Of a stretch of 64,000 nucleotides of DNA, positions 44,765 through 53,691 are shown one piece after another. Position 1 is the first letter of the stretch; every line of letters begins with the position of its first letter. The notes beneath the pieces are model-generated. The model was not told the DNA's origin. It worked only from the letters and a program-made list of their open reading frames with translations, and did not search any database. The translations under genes and the position numbers were made by a program. Source of the stretch: Promineifilum sp019695075 (GTDB taxonomy: Bacteria; Chloroflexota; Anaerolineae; Promineifilales; Promineifilaceae); the NCBI GenBank assembly GCA_026129185.1, contig JAHCIO010000023.1, positions 10,344-74,343 on the forward strand, read 5' to 3'.

Positions 44765-45115
44765 TTAAGCCAACCGTGCCCGTTGCGCCCGCGTCAGCCC
44801 AGCTACAACCCGCTCATAGGAGTGGTCGATCATCTCGCGCACGTCTTCCGTGGGGATGCTGCCATCGAGCGTCAGGGTGTTCCAGTGGGTCTTGTTGAGG
44901 TGATAGCCGGGGCGGACGGCCGAGTAGACGGCGCGCCAGACGAGCGCCTGACCCGGCTCGCACTTCAGGCTGACCGTCAGCGGCCGTTCCTGCCAGGCGA
45001 CAAGGGCGAACATCTTGCCGGCCACCTTGTAGACCAGCACTTCGGGGCCGAAGGGTAACTCCTCGGTCGCTCCTCGCCGGGCCAGCAGGGTGGCTTTCAG
45101 CTCATCCAGGTCCAT
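44765..45115 (-). CDS. MmcQ/YjbR-family protein
   Basis: 116 residues with the CyaY-like MmcQ/YjbR fold. ATEELPFGPEVLVYKVAGKMFALVAW (about 16-41) and SLKCEPGQALVW, PGYHLNKTHWNTLTLDG, DHSYERVVAGL are the family pattern. Members bind DNA or are of unknown function; some are linked to quinolone sensitivity. It lies nine bases after the aminotransferase gene and is probably co-transcribed. Confidence 0.9.
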   Translation of the reverse strand: MDLDELKATLLARRGATEELPFGPEVLVYKVAGKMFALVAWQERPLTVSLKCEPGQALVWRAVYSAVRPGYHLNKTHWNTLTLDGSIPTEDVREMIDHSYERVVAGLTRAQRARLA

Positions 45116-45124
45116 GCCCGGCCC

Positions 45125-46273
45125 CTAGAGCACGTCGGCCAGCGCCCGCAGGAGCACGGCGACCGATTCCGGCCGGGCGTTGTAGCCCATCAGGCCGACG
45201 CGCCAGACCTTGCCGGCCAGATCGCCCAGGCCGCCGGCGATCTCGATGTTGTACTCCGTCAGCAACCGGCGCGAGACGGCCGCGGCATCGACGCCGGCGG
45301 GCACGCGCACCGTCGTCAGGCTCGGCAGGCGAATCTCCAGCGGCACGTGCGGCTCCAGCCCCAGTTCGCCCAGCCCGGCCCAGAGGCGCTCGGCCACGGC
45401 CTGGTGGCGCGCCCAGCGGGCGGCCAGCCCCTCCTCGGCCGCCAGCCGCAACCCTTCGCGCAGGGCGTAGAAGAGGTGCATCGGCGCGGTGTGGTGGTAG
45501 GCGCGCGGCGACCCGAACCAGTACTTGCCCAGTAATTCGCTGTTCATGTACCAGTTGGCGATGGGCGTCTTGCGGTTGCGAATCTTGTCCAGCGCCCGCG
45601 GGCCAAAGGTGATCGGGGCCAGGCCCGACGGGCTGCTGAGGCACTTCTGCGAGCCGCTATAGGCCACGTCGAGGCCCCAGGCATCGGCGTAGAGCGGCAC
45701 GCCGCCCAGGCTCGTCACCGTATCGACTAGCAGCAGGCAGTCGTGCTCGCGGCACAGTTCGGCCAGCCCTTCCAGTGGTTGGCGCACGCCGGTGGAGGTT
45801 TCGGCATGGACGAGGGCCAGCACGCGCGGCCGGTGGGCTTCCATGCCCGCGCGCAGTTCCTCCGGCGAGAAGGCCGCGCCCCACGTCGTCTCCAGGCAGC
45901 GCACGTCGGCCCCGTAGCGCCCGGCCATATCGACCATGCGCCGGCCGAAGTAGCCGTTGACGCCGACCAGAACGCGGTCGCCCGGCTCAACGACGTTGGC
46001 AAAGGCGGCCTCCATGCCCGAACTGCCGGTGCCGCTGATGGCGATGGTATACTCGTTGTCCGTTTGCCAGGCGTAGCGCAACAACTCGCTGACCTCGCCC
46101 ATGACCTGGAGGAAGGTCGGGTCGAGGTGGCCGACGGTCGGGGCAAGCATGGCCGCCAGCACGCGCGGGGCGCTGTTCGACGGCCCCGCGCCCAGGAGGA
46201 TGCGCGGCGGCATATCAATGGACGGCAGGTTGAGGCGATGATTGTCAGTGATGGTGAAGGTGTCTATACTCAT
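45125..46273 (-). CDS. Class V aminotransferase, alanine-glyoxylate type
   Basis: 382 residues from ATG 46273 with GAGGG upstream; an in-frame reading 52 codons further up is not coding-like. It is a PLP enzyme resembling serine/alanine-glyoxylate aminotransferase. Motifs are LLGAGPSNSAPRVL at the N-terminus, GHLDPTFL, SGTGSSGMEAAFANVV, VHAETSTGV, LLVDTVTSLGG (PLP Asp), YSGSQKCLSSPSGLAP (PLP Lys in SQK) and the C-terminal GLMGYNARPESV. Likely substrates are alanine or serine with glyoxylate. No partner gene for photorespiration is nearby. Confidence 0.93.
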   Translation of the reverse strand: MSIDTFTITDNHRLNLPSIDMPPRILLGAGPSNSAPRVLAAMLAPTVGHLDPTFLQVMGEVSELLRYAWQTDNEYTIAISGTGSSGMEAAFANVVEPGDRVLVGVNGYFGRRMVDMAGRYGADVRCLETTWGAAFSPEELRAGMEAHRPRVLALVHAETSTGVRQPLEGLAELCREHDCLLLVDTVTSLGGVPLYADAWGLDVAYSGSQKCLSSPSGLAPITFGPRALDKIRNRKTPIANWYMNSELLGKYWFGSPRAYHHTAPMHLFYALREGLRLAAEEGLAARWARHQAVAERLWAGLGELGLEPHVPLEIRLPSLTTVRVPAGVDAAAVSRRLLTEYNIEIAGGLGDLAGKVWRVGLMGYNARPESVAVLLRALADVL

Positions 46274-46325
46274 GGTTCCCTCGCTCCGCGGCGGGAAAGT
46301 GGGCGCCAAACCGGAGAGATAATCG

Positions 46326-46895
46326 ATGATAACACCCAATTTGCTGCGCGGCGAAAAGGTCAGACTGACGGCTGTGACCTCGGCCGACCTGGCCACCATC
46401 ACCCGCTGGTGGGCCGACCCCGACTTCATGCGCCTCTACAACACTGCCCCGGCCGCGCCGCGCAACGAAGACCAGATCAGCCGCCGCTTCGAGCTGAGCC
46501 AGACCAGCAATGAGGCCTTCCTCTTCGCCATTCGCCCACTGGGTGGAACCTCGCCGGCCGATGACGACACGCTCATCGGCCTGCTGGAACTGGACGGCGT
46601 GGAATGGGCCAACCGGACGACGTTCGTCAGCATCGGCATCGGCGACGCCGCCCACCGCGGCCAGGGCTACGGCACGGACGCCATGCGCGTGGGCCTGCGC
46701 TTTGCCTTCCACGAACTCAATCTCCACCGCGTCTGCCTGACCGTGTTCAGCTATAATGAGGATGCCATCGCCCTGTACGAGCGCCTCGGCTTCACGCGCG
46801 AGGGCAGCTACCGGGAGCATCTTGAGCGCGACGGCCGGCGCTACGATATGTATCTGTACGGGTTGTTGCGACCCGAATGGGAGAAGAACCTGTGA
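46326..46895 (+). CDS. GNAT acetyltransferase (RimJ/RimL-like)
   Basis: 189 residues. LRGEKVRLTAVTSADLATITRWWADPDF opens the fold, FVSIGIGDAAHRGQGYGTDAMRVGLRFAF (about 100-128) is the acetyl-CoA-binding region, and NEDAIALYERLGFTREGSYREH is the C-terminal strand. The pattern is that of ribosomal-protein or spermidine/aminoglycoside-type N-acetyltransferases. Substrate unknown. GGAGAG lies seven bases before the ATG. Confidence 0.9.
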   Translation: MITPNLLRGEKVRLTAVTSADLATITRWWADPDFMRLYNTAPAAPRNEDQISRRFELSQTSNEAFLFAIRPLGGTSPADDDTLIGLLELDGVEWANRTTFVSIGIGDAAHRGQGYGTDAMRVGLRFAFHELNLHRVCLTVFSYNEDAIALYERLGFTREGSYREHLERDGRRYDMYLYGLLRPEWEKNL

Positions 46896-46960
46896 GGGGC
46901 CAGGGGCCAGGGAGGCGCGTCCTTCTCTGACTCCGGCAAGCTTGAGGCTGGCCCCTAATC
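46895..46960 (+). repeat. GGGGCCA repeat with inverted complement
   Basis: GGGGCCAGGGGCCAGGG starts at the stop codon of the GNAT gene and the complementary GGCTGGCCCCTAA ends the element about 50 bases later. It is the same design as 32328-32497 with a different unit. Confidence 0.65.
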
Positions 46961-46986
46961 GTGTGAGAAAATAGACGGAGGCAAAC

Positions 46987-48531
46987 ATGATCAATCTGGC
47001 GGTCTTACTCGAGGACAGCGCGCGGGAAGTGCCGGCGCGCACGGCGGTCATCTTCAACGACGTGAAACTCTCCTACGCGGCCGTCAACGGGGCCGCCAAC
47101 CAGATCGCCAACGGGCTGGTCGGGTTGGGCATCAAGCCGGGCGACAAGGTGGCCCTGAGCTGCCCCAACCTGCCCTTCTTCCCCATCGTCTATTACGGCA
47201 TCCTCAAAGCCGGGGCGGTCGTCGTGCCGCTCAACGTCCTGCTGAAGGGGCGGGAGATCGCCTATCACTTGCAGGACTCCGACGCCAAGGCCTACTTCTG
47301 CTTCCAGGGCACGCCGGAATTGCCGATGGGCCAGTTCGGCTGGGAGGGCTTTCAGCAAGTCGATGGCTGCGAGCACTTCTTCCTGATCACCGCCAACCCG
47401 GCCGCGCCGTCGCCCATCGAGGGCGCGCCGACTCTGGGCCAGCTCATGTACGGCAAGCCGCCGGCCTTCGACACGGTGATGACCAACGCCGATGACACGG
47501 CCGTCATCCTCTACACCAGCGGCACGACCGGCAGCCCCAAGGGCGCGGAACTGAGCCACAGCAACATGATCCTCAACGCCCGCCTGTCAGACACGATGTA
47601 CTCGCGCGTCGACGGCGACGTACACCTGGTGGCTCTGCCCCTATTCCACTCGTTCGGCCAGACGGTACAGATGAACGCCGGTTTCTACAACCGCTGCACG
47701 CTGTCGCTGTTGGCGCGCTTCGACCCCGACACGGCCCTGACGGTCATGGAGCGCGACAACGTGACCATCTTCGCCGGCGTGCCGACGATGTACTGGGCCA
47801 TGCTGAATCACCCCAACCCGGAGAAGTTCGACCTGCAGAAGATCTCGCGCAACCTGCGGCTGGCCGTCTCCGGCGGCTCAGCCATGCCCGTCGAGGTGAT
47901 GCGCGCCTTCGGCGAGAAGTTCACCGTCGAGATTTTGGAGGGCTACGGCCTGTCGGAGACCAGCCCGGTGGCGACCTTCAACCGGCTCGACCGGCCGGCC
48001 AAGCCCGGCTCGGTGGGTCTGCCCGTCTGGGGCGTCTCTGTGCGCATCGTTGATCTGGAGGACAACGACGTAGCCCAGGGCGAGATGGGCGAGATCGTCA
48101 TCAAAGGCCACAACATCATGAAGGGCTACTACAAGAAGCCCGAAGCCACGGCCGAGGCGATGCGCAACGGCTGGTTCCACACCGGCGACATCGGCAAGTT
48201 CGACGAGGACGGCTTCATCTACATCACCGACCGGGTCAAGGACATGATCATCCGCGGCGGTTTCAACGTCTACCCGCGCGAGATCGAAGAGGTGATGATG
48301 ACCCACCCGTCGGTCAGCCTGGCCGCGGTGGTGGGCGTGCCCCACGAGAGCCACGGCGAAGAGGTCAAGGCCTACGTCATTCTGAAGCCGGGGCAAGCGG
48401 TGGACGAAGAGGAGCTGATCGACTGGTGCAAGGGCTGCATGGCCAGCTACAAGTACCCGCGCGAGATCGAGTTCCGCGACGCGCTGCCGATGACGGCCAC
48501 GGGCAAAATCCTCAAGCGCGAACTGCGGTAG
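46987..48531 (+). CDS. Long-chain fatty acid-CoA ligase (AMP-binding)
   Basis: 514 residues. GGAGG precedes the ATG. It activates a fatty acid as acyl-AMP and then acyl-CoA. Motifs are the P-loop YTSGTTGSPKGAELSH (about 177), LPLFHSFGQT, SGGSAMP, EILEGYGLSETSP (about 318), GWFHTGDIGKFDEDG (about 398), KDMIIRGGFNVYPREIEE and the catalytic lysine in TATGKILKREL at the C-terminus. Length is normal for the class. The substrate chain length is not determined. It stands alone, followed by a repeat-rich gap. Confidence 0.93.
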   Translation: MINLAVLLEDSAREVPARTAVIFNDVKLSYAAVNGAANQIANGLVGLGIKPGDKVALSCPNLPFFPIVYYGILKAGAVVVPLNVLLKGREIAYHLQDSDAKAYFCFQGTPELPMGQFGWEGFQQVDGCEHFFLITANPAAPSPIEGAPTLGQLMYGKPPAFDTVMTNADDTAVILYTSGTTGSPKGAELSHSNMILNARLSDTMYSRVDGDVHLVALPLFHSFGQTVQMNAGFYNRCTLSLLARFDPDTALTVMERDNVTIFAGVPTMYWAMLNHPNPEKFDLQKISRNLRLAVSGGSAMPVEVMRAFGEKFTVEILEGYGLSETSPVATFNRLDRPAKPGSVGLPVWGVSVRIVDLEDNDVAQGEMGEIVIKGHNIMKGYYKKPEATAEAMRNGWFHTGDIGKFDEDGFIYITDRVKDMIIRGGFNVYPREIEEVMMTHPSVSLAAVVGVPHESHGEEVKAYVILKPGQAVDEEELIDWCKGCMASYKYPREIEFRDALPMTATGKILKRELR

Positions 48532-48540
48532 GGACGAAGC

Positions 48541-48625
48541 GCTCACGCAAAGCCGCAAAGGGAGCAAAGGACGCCAAGAAGAGTGCTTTTCTTCTTGGCG
48601 TCTTTGCGTCTTGGCGATCTTTGCA
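48541..48625 (+). repeat. CACGCAAAG...CTTTGCG inverted repeat after the ligase gene
   Basis: CACGCAAAGCCGCAAAGG and ACGCCAAGAAG are mirrored by CTTCTTGGCGTCTTTGCG, with an eight-base loop region. It could fold into a strong hairpin after the ligase stop. The remaining gap 48626-48751 shows no gene. Confidence 0.8.
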
Positions 48626-48751
48626 TGAGGTCTTCTTTACACTTTCTTGACGCCCCCGCGCCGAATCTTGAGCGCACCGCTCCCCGTCTAGAGCGACAAT
48701 GACGGTGTAATGCCCGAAGGTTATAGACCCCCTTCCGGCAGGAGCACCGTG

Positions 48752-48841
48752 ATGAATCTTGGCTGGTTGCTGGCCGGGCTGGTTGCCGTGGCCTTGCTTA
48801 TCTACCTCGTCTACTCCCTGCTTTACCCGGAGAGGTTCTGA
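48752..48841 (+). CDS. kdpF: KdpF, small subunit of the K+ transporter
   Basis: 29 residues, MNLGWLLAGLVAVALLIYLV followed by YSLLYPERF, a single membrane helix ending in the YPERF tail typical of KdpF. GGAG lies eight bases before the ATG. It stabilises the KdpABC complex. It sits directly before kdpA, as in known operons, and is too short for most gene finders. Confidence 0.92.
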   Translation: MNLGWLLAGLVAVALLIYLVYSLLYPERF

Positions 48842-48902
48842 TACATCCACGTTAAAAACCGAGTTTCTGCGAGAAACTCGGTTTCTAGCCCGGAGAGGTT
48901 CT
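48826..48902 (+). repeat. REP-like palindrome between kdpF and kdpA, flanked by a 14-bp direct duplication
   Basis: AAACCGAGTTTCT (48856-48868) and AGAAACTCGGTTT (48872-48884) form a 13-bp stem with a GCG loop. The 14 bases CCCGGAGAGGTTCT occur before it (48826-48839, end of kdpF) and after it (48889-48902, kdpA ribosome site). Confidence 0.85.
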
Positions 48903-48906
48903 AAAT

Positions 48907-50598
48907 ATGTCCGCACTGGAGATCGTGCAAGTCGTTCTCTATCTGTTGTTGCTGATCGCCATCACGCCGCTGTTGGGCGGCTATATGAAGCGCGTCTTCG
49001 ATGGCGAGCGCACCTTTCTCACGCCCGTCCTGCGGCCGGTCGAGAATCTCATCTATCGCCTGAGCGGCATCAAGCCGGAAGTGGAGCAGCACTGGAAGGA
49101 GTACACGCTGGCCCTGCTGGCGTTCAACATCCTCGGCTTCTTGTTGCTGTTTGTCATGCAACTGCTGCAAGGTGTGTTGCCGCTCAATCCCGAAGGGCTG
49201 CCGGGCGTTGAGCCGTGGCTGGCCTTCAACACGGCCACGAGCTTCATGACCAACACCAACTGGCAGTCCTACGCCGGCGAAACCACCATGAGCCAGTTGA
49301 CTCAGATGGTCGGGCTGGGCGTCCAGAACTTCCTCAGCGCGGCCACGGGCATCGCTGTGGTGATCGCCCTGACGCGCGGGCTGGCGCGCAAGTCGGCCAA
49401 GACGCTGGGCAACTTCTGGGCCGATCTGGTGCGCTCGACGCTCTACATCCTGCTGCCGCTGGCGCTGGTCTTTGCGCTCATTCTGGTCAGCCAGGGCGTC
49501 GTGCAGAACTTCGACGCCAATGTGACCGCCACAACGTTGACCGGCGAGACCCAGGTCTTGCCCCAAGGCCCGGCGGCGTCGCAGATCGCCATCAAACAAA
49601 TCGGCTCCAATGGCGGCGGCTTCTACAACGCCAACAGCGCCCACCCCTATGAGAATCCGACGCCGTTGACCAACTTCCTGGAGATGTTCGCCCTGCTGGC
49701 GATTGCCGCGGCGCTGACGAACACCTACGGCCGCATGGTCGGCTCGACGCGGCAGGGCTGGGTCATCTTCGCCGCCATGTTTGCGCTCTTTGCCGTCCTG
49801 CTGGGGGTCATGTTGCTGTCCGAATACAGCGCCAACCCCGTCCTGGGCGTGGCCGGGGCAATGGAAGGCAAGGAGACGCGCTTCGGCGTGGCCAACAGCG
49901 TCCTGTGGGCCGGGGCCACCACGTCGGCCTCCAACGGCTCGGTCAACGCCATGCACAGCAGCCTCAGCCCACTCGCCGGCGGCGTGGCCCTGCTCAACAT
50001 GCTGCTGGGCGAGGTCATCTTCGGCGGCGTGGGGGCGGGCCTCTACGGCATGCTCGTCTTCGTCATCCTGACGGTCTTCATCGCCGGACTGATGGTCGGC
50101 CGCACCCCGGAGTACCTGGGCAAGAAGATCGAGGCGCGCGAAGTGCAGATGGCCACTTTGGCGGTGCTATTCCCGGCGGCGTCGATCCTGCTGCTGACGG
50201 CGCTGGCTACCGCCGTCGACGCCGGGCTGTCCAGCCGGCTGAGCGCCGGGCCGCACGGCTTCAGTGAAATCCTGTACACCTACACCTCAGCCACGGCCAA
50301 CAACGGCAGCGCCTTTGCCGGGCTGAACGCCAACACCGCCTTCTATAACATCACCCTCGGCCTGGCGCTGTGGGTCGGTCGCTTCGGCGTCATCATCCCG
50401 GTCATGGCCATTGCCGGCAGCATGGTCGGCAAGACCGTGGCCCCGCCCTCGCTGGGCACCTTCCCGACCGACCGGCCGCTGTTTGTGGGCATGTTGATCG
50501 CTGTAGTGGTTATCGTCGGGGCGCTGACCTTCTTCCCGGCGCTGTCTCTCGGCCCCGTTGCCGAACATTTTCTCCTGGCAGCCGGCCAGGGCTTCTAG
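48907..50598 (+). CDS. kdpA: Potassium-transporting ATPase channel subunit
   Basis: 563 residues, ten to twelve membrane helices. It forms the K+ selectivity filter of KdpFABC. The four P-loop regions are seen as NTATSFMTNTNWQSYAGE (about 102-118), IGSNGGGFYNANSAHPYENP (about 228-247), NGSVNAMHSS and TSATANNGSAFAGL. GGAGAGG before the ATG is part of the duplicated 14-mer at 48889-48902. Length matches the family. Expression is likely controlled by KdpDE in response to low K+. Confidence 0.96.
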   Translation: MSALEIVQVVLYLLLLIAITPLLGGYMKRVFDGERTFLTPVLRPVENLIYRLSGIKPEVEQHWKEYTLALLAFNILGFLLLFVMQLLQGVLPLNPEGLPGVEPWLAFNTATSFMTNTNWQSYAGETTMSQLTQMVGLGVQNFLSAATGIAVVIALTRGLARKSAKTLGNFWADLVRSTLYILLPLALVFALILVSQGVVQNFDANVTATTLTGETQVLPQGPAASQIAIKQIGSNGGGFYNANSAHPYENPTPLTNFLEMFALLAIAAALTNTYGRMVGSTRQGWVIFAAMFALFAVLLGVMLLSEYSANPVLGVAGAMEGKETRFGVANSVLWAGATTSASNGSVNAMHSSLSPLAGGVALLNMLLGEVIFGGVGAGLYGMLVFVILTVFIAGLMVGRTPEYLGKKIEAREVQMATLAVLFPAASILLLTALATAVDAGLSSRLSAGPHGFSEILYTYTSATANNGSAFAGLNANTAFYNITLGLALWVGRFGVIIPVMAIAGSMVGKTVAPPSLGTFPTDRPLFVGMLIAVVVIVGALTFFPALSLGPVAEHFLLAAGQGF

Positions 50599-50616
50599 TG
50601 ATGGAGTGATGCAGTG

Positions 50617-52728
50617 ATGGAACCCAAATCCAAAGCACGGCCCCTCTTTGACGCACCGATTGTACGGCGGGCGGTGGGCGATTCCTTCCGCAAGCTGGAC
50701 CCGCGCCAGCAGGCCAGGAACCCCGTCATCTTCGTCGTGGCTATCGGCGCAACCCTGACGACGATCATCCTGATCGCCGACCTGGTTCGCGGCAACACTG
50801 TCGAGCTGGCCTTCAACGCGCAGATCGCCCTGTGGCTGTGGTTCACGGTGCTGTTTGCCAACTTCGCCGAAGCGATGGCCGAGGGGCGCGGCAAGGCGCA
50901 GGCCGACAGCCTGCGCAGGGCGCGGCGCGAACTGGTTGCTCGCCGGCTGGTGGGCAGCAACGGCCGTCAAAAGGAAGAACAAGTCCCCGCGTCACAGTTG
51001 CGTCGCGGCGATCTGGTCGTCTGCGAAACGGGCGACCCCATCCCCGGCGACGGCGAAGTAGTCGAAGGCATCGCCAGCGTCGATGAGTCGGCCATCACCG
51101 GCGAATCGGCGCCGGTCATCCGCGAGAGCGGCGGCGACCGCAGCGCCGTCACCGGGGGCACGCGCGTCCTTAGCGATCGCATCGTCGTCCGCATCACTGC
51201 CGAGCCGGGCAGCAGCTTCCTGGATCGGATGATCGCCCTCGTCGAAGGGGCCAAGCGGCAGAAGACGCCCAACGAGATCGCCCTGACCATCCTGCTATCG
51301 GGTCTGACGATCATCTTCCTGCTGGCCGTGGTTTCCCTGCGCCCCTTCGCCGCCTACGCCGAAGCGGAGTCGGGCCTGACGCGGGCGACGACATCCGTGC
51401 CTGTGCTCATCGCCCTGCTCGTCTGCCTCATCCCGACAACGATCGGCGGCCTGCTGAGCGCCATCGGCATCAGCGGCATGGACCGGCTCATCCAGCGCAA
51501 CGTACTAGCCACGAGCGGCCGGGCCGTGGAGGCCGCCGGCGACGTGGACGTACTGCTGTTGGACAAAACGGGCACGATCACCCTTGGCAACCGCATGGCC
51601 ACGGCATTCCACACGGCACAGGGCGTAGCCCAGACCGATCTGGCCGACGCGGCGCAGCTCTCCTCGCTGGCCGACGAGACGCCGGAAGGGCGCTCCATCG
51701 TTGTGCTGGCCAAGGAGCGTTATGGCCTGCGCGGGCGCGAGGTGGCCGAACCCCATGCCCAGTTCGTGCCCTTCACCGCTCAGACGCGCATGAGCGGCGT
51801 CGACTTCGCGGCGCGCAACGGCACGCCGGCCATGACCATCCGCAAGGGGGCGGCCGACGCGGTGAAACGCTACGTTCAGGAACTCGGCGGCGCGTTCCCG
51901 GCCGGCGTGGAAGACATTGTCAACGGTATCGCCAAGGGCGGCGGCACGCCGCTGGTTGTGGCCCGCGATAGGGATGTGCTCGGCGTCATCGAACTGAAGG
52001 ACATCGTCAAGGGCGGCATCAGCGAGCGGTTTGCCCAGCTGCGCCAGATGGGCATCCGCACGGTCATGATCACCGGCGACAACCCGCTGACGGCCACGGC
52101 CATCGCCGCCGAGGCGGGCGTGGACGACTTCATGGCCCAGGCGACGCCGGAAGACAAGCTGCAACGCATTCGCGCCGAGCAGGCCGCCGGCCACCTGGTC
52201 GCCATGACCGGCGACGGCACGAACGACGCCCCGGCGCTGGCCCAGGCCAACGTCGGCGTGGCCATGAACACCGGCACGCAGGCGGCGCGCGAGGCGGGCA
52301 ACATGGTTGACCTGGACAGCGACCCCACCAAGCTCATTGAGGTAGTGGAAATCGGCAAGCAACTGCTCATGACCCGTGGCGCGCTGACGACGTTCAGCAT
52401 TGCCAACGATGTGGCCAAGTACTTTGCCATCCTGCCGGCGCTGTTCGCCACGCTCTATGCCGTGGGCGGGGGCGATGGGCCGTTGAGCGCGCTCAACGTC
52501 ATGCGCCTGGCCTCGCCGCAAAGCGCCATCCTGAGCGCCATCATCTTCAACGCGCTGATCATCGTCGCCCTGATTCCGCTGGCGCTGCGGGGCATCCCCT
52601 ACCGGCCGGTGGGCGCGGCGGCGGCGTTGCGGCGCAATTTGCTCGTCTATGGTCTAGGCGGGCTGATCGTGCCCTTCGTGGGCATCAAGATCATTGACCT
52701 GCTGGTGGCCGCGTTGGGGTTGGCTTGA
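50617..52728 (+). CDS. kdpB: Potassium-transporting P-type ATPase catalytic subunit
   Basis: 703 residues from ATG 50617 (a GTG three bases earlier is in frame). It hydrolyses ATP to drive K+ uptake. Motifs are the actuator TGES (AITGESAPV), the phosphorylated Asp316 in DKTGTITLGN, the nucleotide-binding KGAADAV and MITGDNPLTA, and MTGDGTNDAPALAQANVGVAM with MVDLDSDPTKLIEVVEIGKQ. The kdpA-kdpB junction consists of three octamers of AGTGATGG/AGTGATGC, which supply the start codon. Confidence 0.96.
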   Translation: MEPKSKARPLFDAPIVRRAVGDSFRKLDPRQQARNPVIFVVAIGATLTTIILIADLVRGNTVELAFNAQIALWLWFTVLFANFAEAMAEGRGKAQADSLRRARRELVARRLVGSNGRQKEEQVPASQLRRGDLVVCETGDPIPGDGEVVEGIASVDESAITGESAPVIRESGGDRSAVTGGTRVLSDRIVVRITAEPGSSFLDRMIALVEGAKRQKTPNEIALTILLSGLTIIFLLAVVSLRPFAAYAEAESGLTRATTSVPVLIALLVCLIPTTIGGLLSAIGISGMDRLIQRNVLATSGRAVEAAGDVDVLLLDKTGTITLGNRMATAFHTAQGVAQTDLADAAQLSSLADETPEGRSIVVLAKERYGLRGREVAEPHAQFVPFTAQTRMSGVDFAARNGTPAMTIRKGAADAVKRYVQELGGAFPAGVEDIVNGIAKGGGTPLVVARDRDVLGVIELKDIVKGGISERFAQLRQMGIRTVMITGDNPLTATAIAAEAGVDDFMAQATPEDKLQRIRAEQAAGHLVAMTGDGTNDAPALAQANVGVAMNTGTQAAREAGNMVDLDSDPTKLIEVVEIGKQLLMTRGALTTFSIANDVAKYFAILPALFATLYAVGGGDGPLSALNVMRLASPQSAILSAIIFNALIIVALIPLALRGIPYRPVGAAAALRRNLLVYGLGGLIVPFVGIKIIDLLVAALGLA

Positions 52729-52795
52729 AAAGAATAACCACAGATTTTAAAAGTGAGATTGGGTAAGAAGTCCAGGTTTGCGAAGGAGAAATGTG

Positions 52796-53119
52796 ATGAT
52801 AACCCACAAGAAGCCGGTATGGCGCGGATTGGCGGTCGTTGGTCTGCTGGGCGGAGCAGGGCTGTACATCGCCGCGCGGCTGCCGCTGGGCAGTACAGCG
52901 CAGATGTGGCTGCTGTTGCTGTGGGTCGGGCTGTTCTACGCCGTCGTGGCTGTCTGGATCCGGCGCAACAGCGAGGCGCTGGAGAGCCAGCCGCCGGCGC
53001 AGGACAGCGTTGGCCGGCCCATTATTGACAACGGCGCGCCCGTTTACACCACCGAACCACAGCCGGCGGCGCAGCCGAGCGTCGCCGCGCGCCCGCTCAA
53101 TCAGTCAGAGGCCTATTAG
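52796..53119 (+). CDS. Small membrane protein inserted between kdpB and kdpC, unknown
   Basis: 107 residues from ATG 52796 with AAGGAG upstream. Two membrane helices (about 12-28 and 35-55, GLAVVGLLGGAGLYIAARLP and MWLLLLWVGLFYAVVAVWI) are followed by a soluble Gln/Pro-rich tail of about 50 residues. It matches no Kdp subunit. The order kdpA-kdpB-unknown-kdpC, one base from kdpC, suggests an accessory part of the complex (inference). Confidence 0.75.
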   Translation: MITHKKPVWRGLAVVGLLGGAGLYIAARLPLGSTAQMWLLLLWVGLFYAVVAVWIRRNSEALESQPPAQDSVGRPIIDNGAPVYTTEPQPAAQPSVAARPLNQSEAY

Positions 53120-53120
53120 T

Positions 53121-53687
53121 ATGGTTAAGCAACTTCGTCCCGCTCTGCTCCTGCTGGTCGTCCTGACTGTGCTGACAGGGGTCGTCTACCCCCTGGTCGT
53201 CACCGGCATCGCCCAACTGGCCTTCCCGCGACAGGCCAACGGCAGCCTGGTCATGGCCGGGGAGTCGATCGCCGGCACGGCGCTGTTGGGCCAGGCCAAC
53301 GCCGACCCGCGCTACTTCCAGCCGCGGCCGTCGGCCACCGGCTACGGCACGCTGCCCTCCGGCGGCAGCAACCTGGCTCCGACCAGTGTCGATCTGGTCG
53401 CGGCCGTCGCGCAACGGGCGGCCGACTTCCGCGCCGCGAACGGGCTGGCTGCCGACGCCGCCGTGCCCACGGAGATGCTCTTTGCCTCCGGCAGCGGCCT
53501 CGACCCACACATCAGCCCCGACGCGGCCCGCTGGCAAGTCGCGCGCGTAGCCGCCGCCCGCGGACTGGACGAGGCCGCCGTGGCCGCCCTGGTCGAGGCC
53601 CACGTCGAAGGGCCGCAACTGGGCATCTTCGGCCAGCCACGGGTCAACGTCCTGCTGCTCAATCTGGCGCTGGATGAGCTAGAATAA
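53121..53687 (+). CDS. kdpC: Potassium-transporting ATPase subunit C
   Basis: 188 residues from ATG 53121; a longer in-frame reading upstream overlaps the previous gene and is rejected. One N-terminal membrane helix (LLLLVVLTVLTGVVYPLVVTG) is followed by a periplasmic-type domain with LLGQANADPRYFQPRPSATG, GSNLAPTS, ASGSGLDPHISP and the C-terminal LGIFGQPRVNVLLLNLAL. It increases ATP affinity of KdpB. Motifs and length are normal. Confidence 0.95.
   Translation: MVKQLRPALLLLVVLTVLTGVVYPLVVTGIAQLAFPRQANGSLVMAGESIAGTALLGQANADPRYFQPRPSATGYGTLPSGGSNLAPTSVDLVAAVAQRAADFRAANGLAADAAVPTEMLFASGSGLDPHISPDAARWQVARVAAARGLDEAAVAALVEAHVEGPQLGIFGQPRVNVLLLNLALDELE
53680..53685 (+). promoter_or_regulatory. 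Possible -10 element for a leaderless kdpD transcript
   Basis: TAGAAT (5/6) overlaps the kdpC stop and ends six bases before the kdpD ATG at 53692. No good -35 was found, so this is suggestive only. Confidence 0.3.
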
Positions 53688-53691
53688 AGTC

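Noticed and set aside
52839..53687. Longer KdpC reading from 52839
   Set aside because: The extra 94 codons lie in another frame over the small membrane-protein gene. The KdpC membrane helix begins at 53121.
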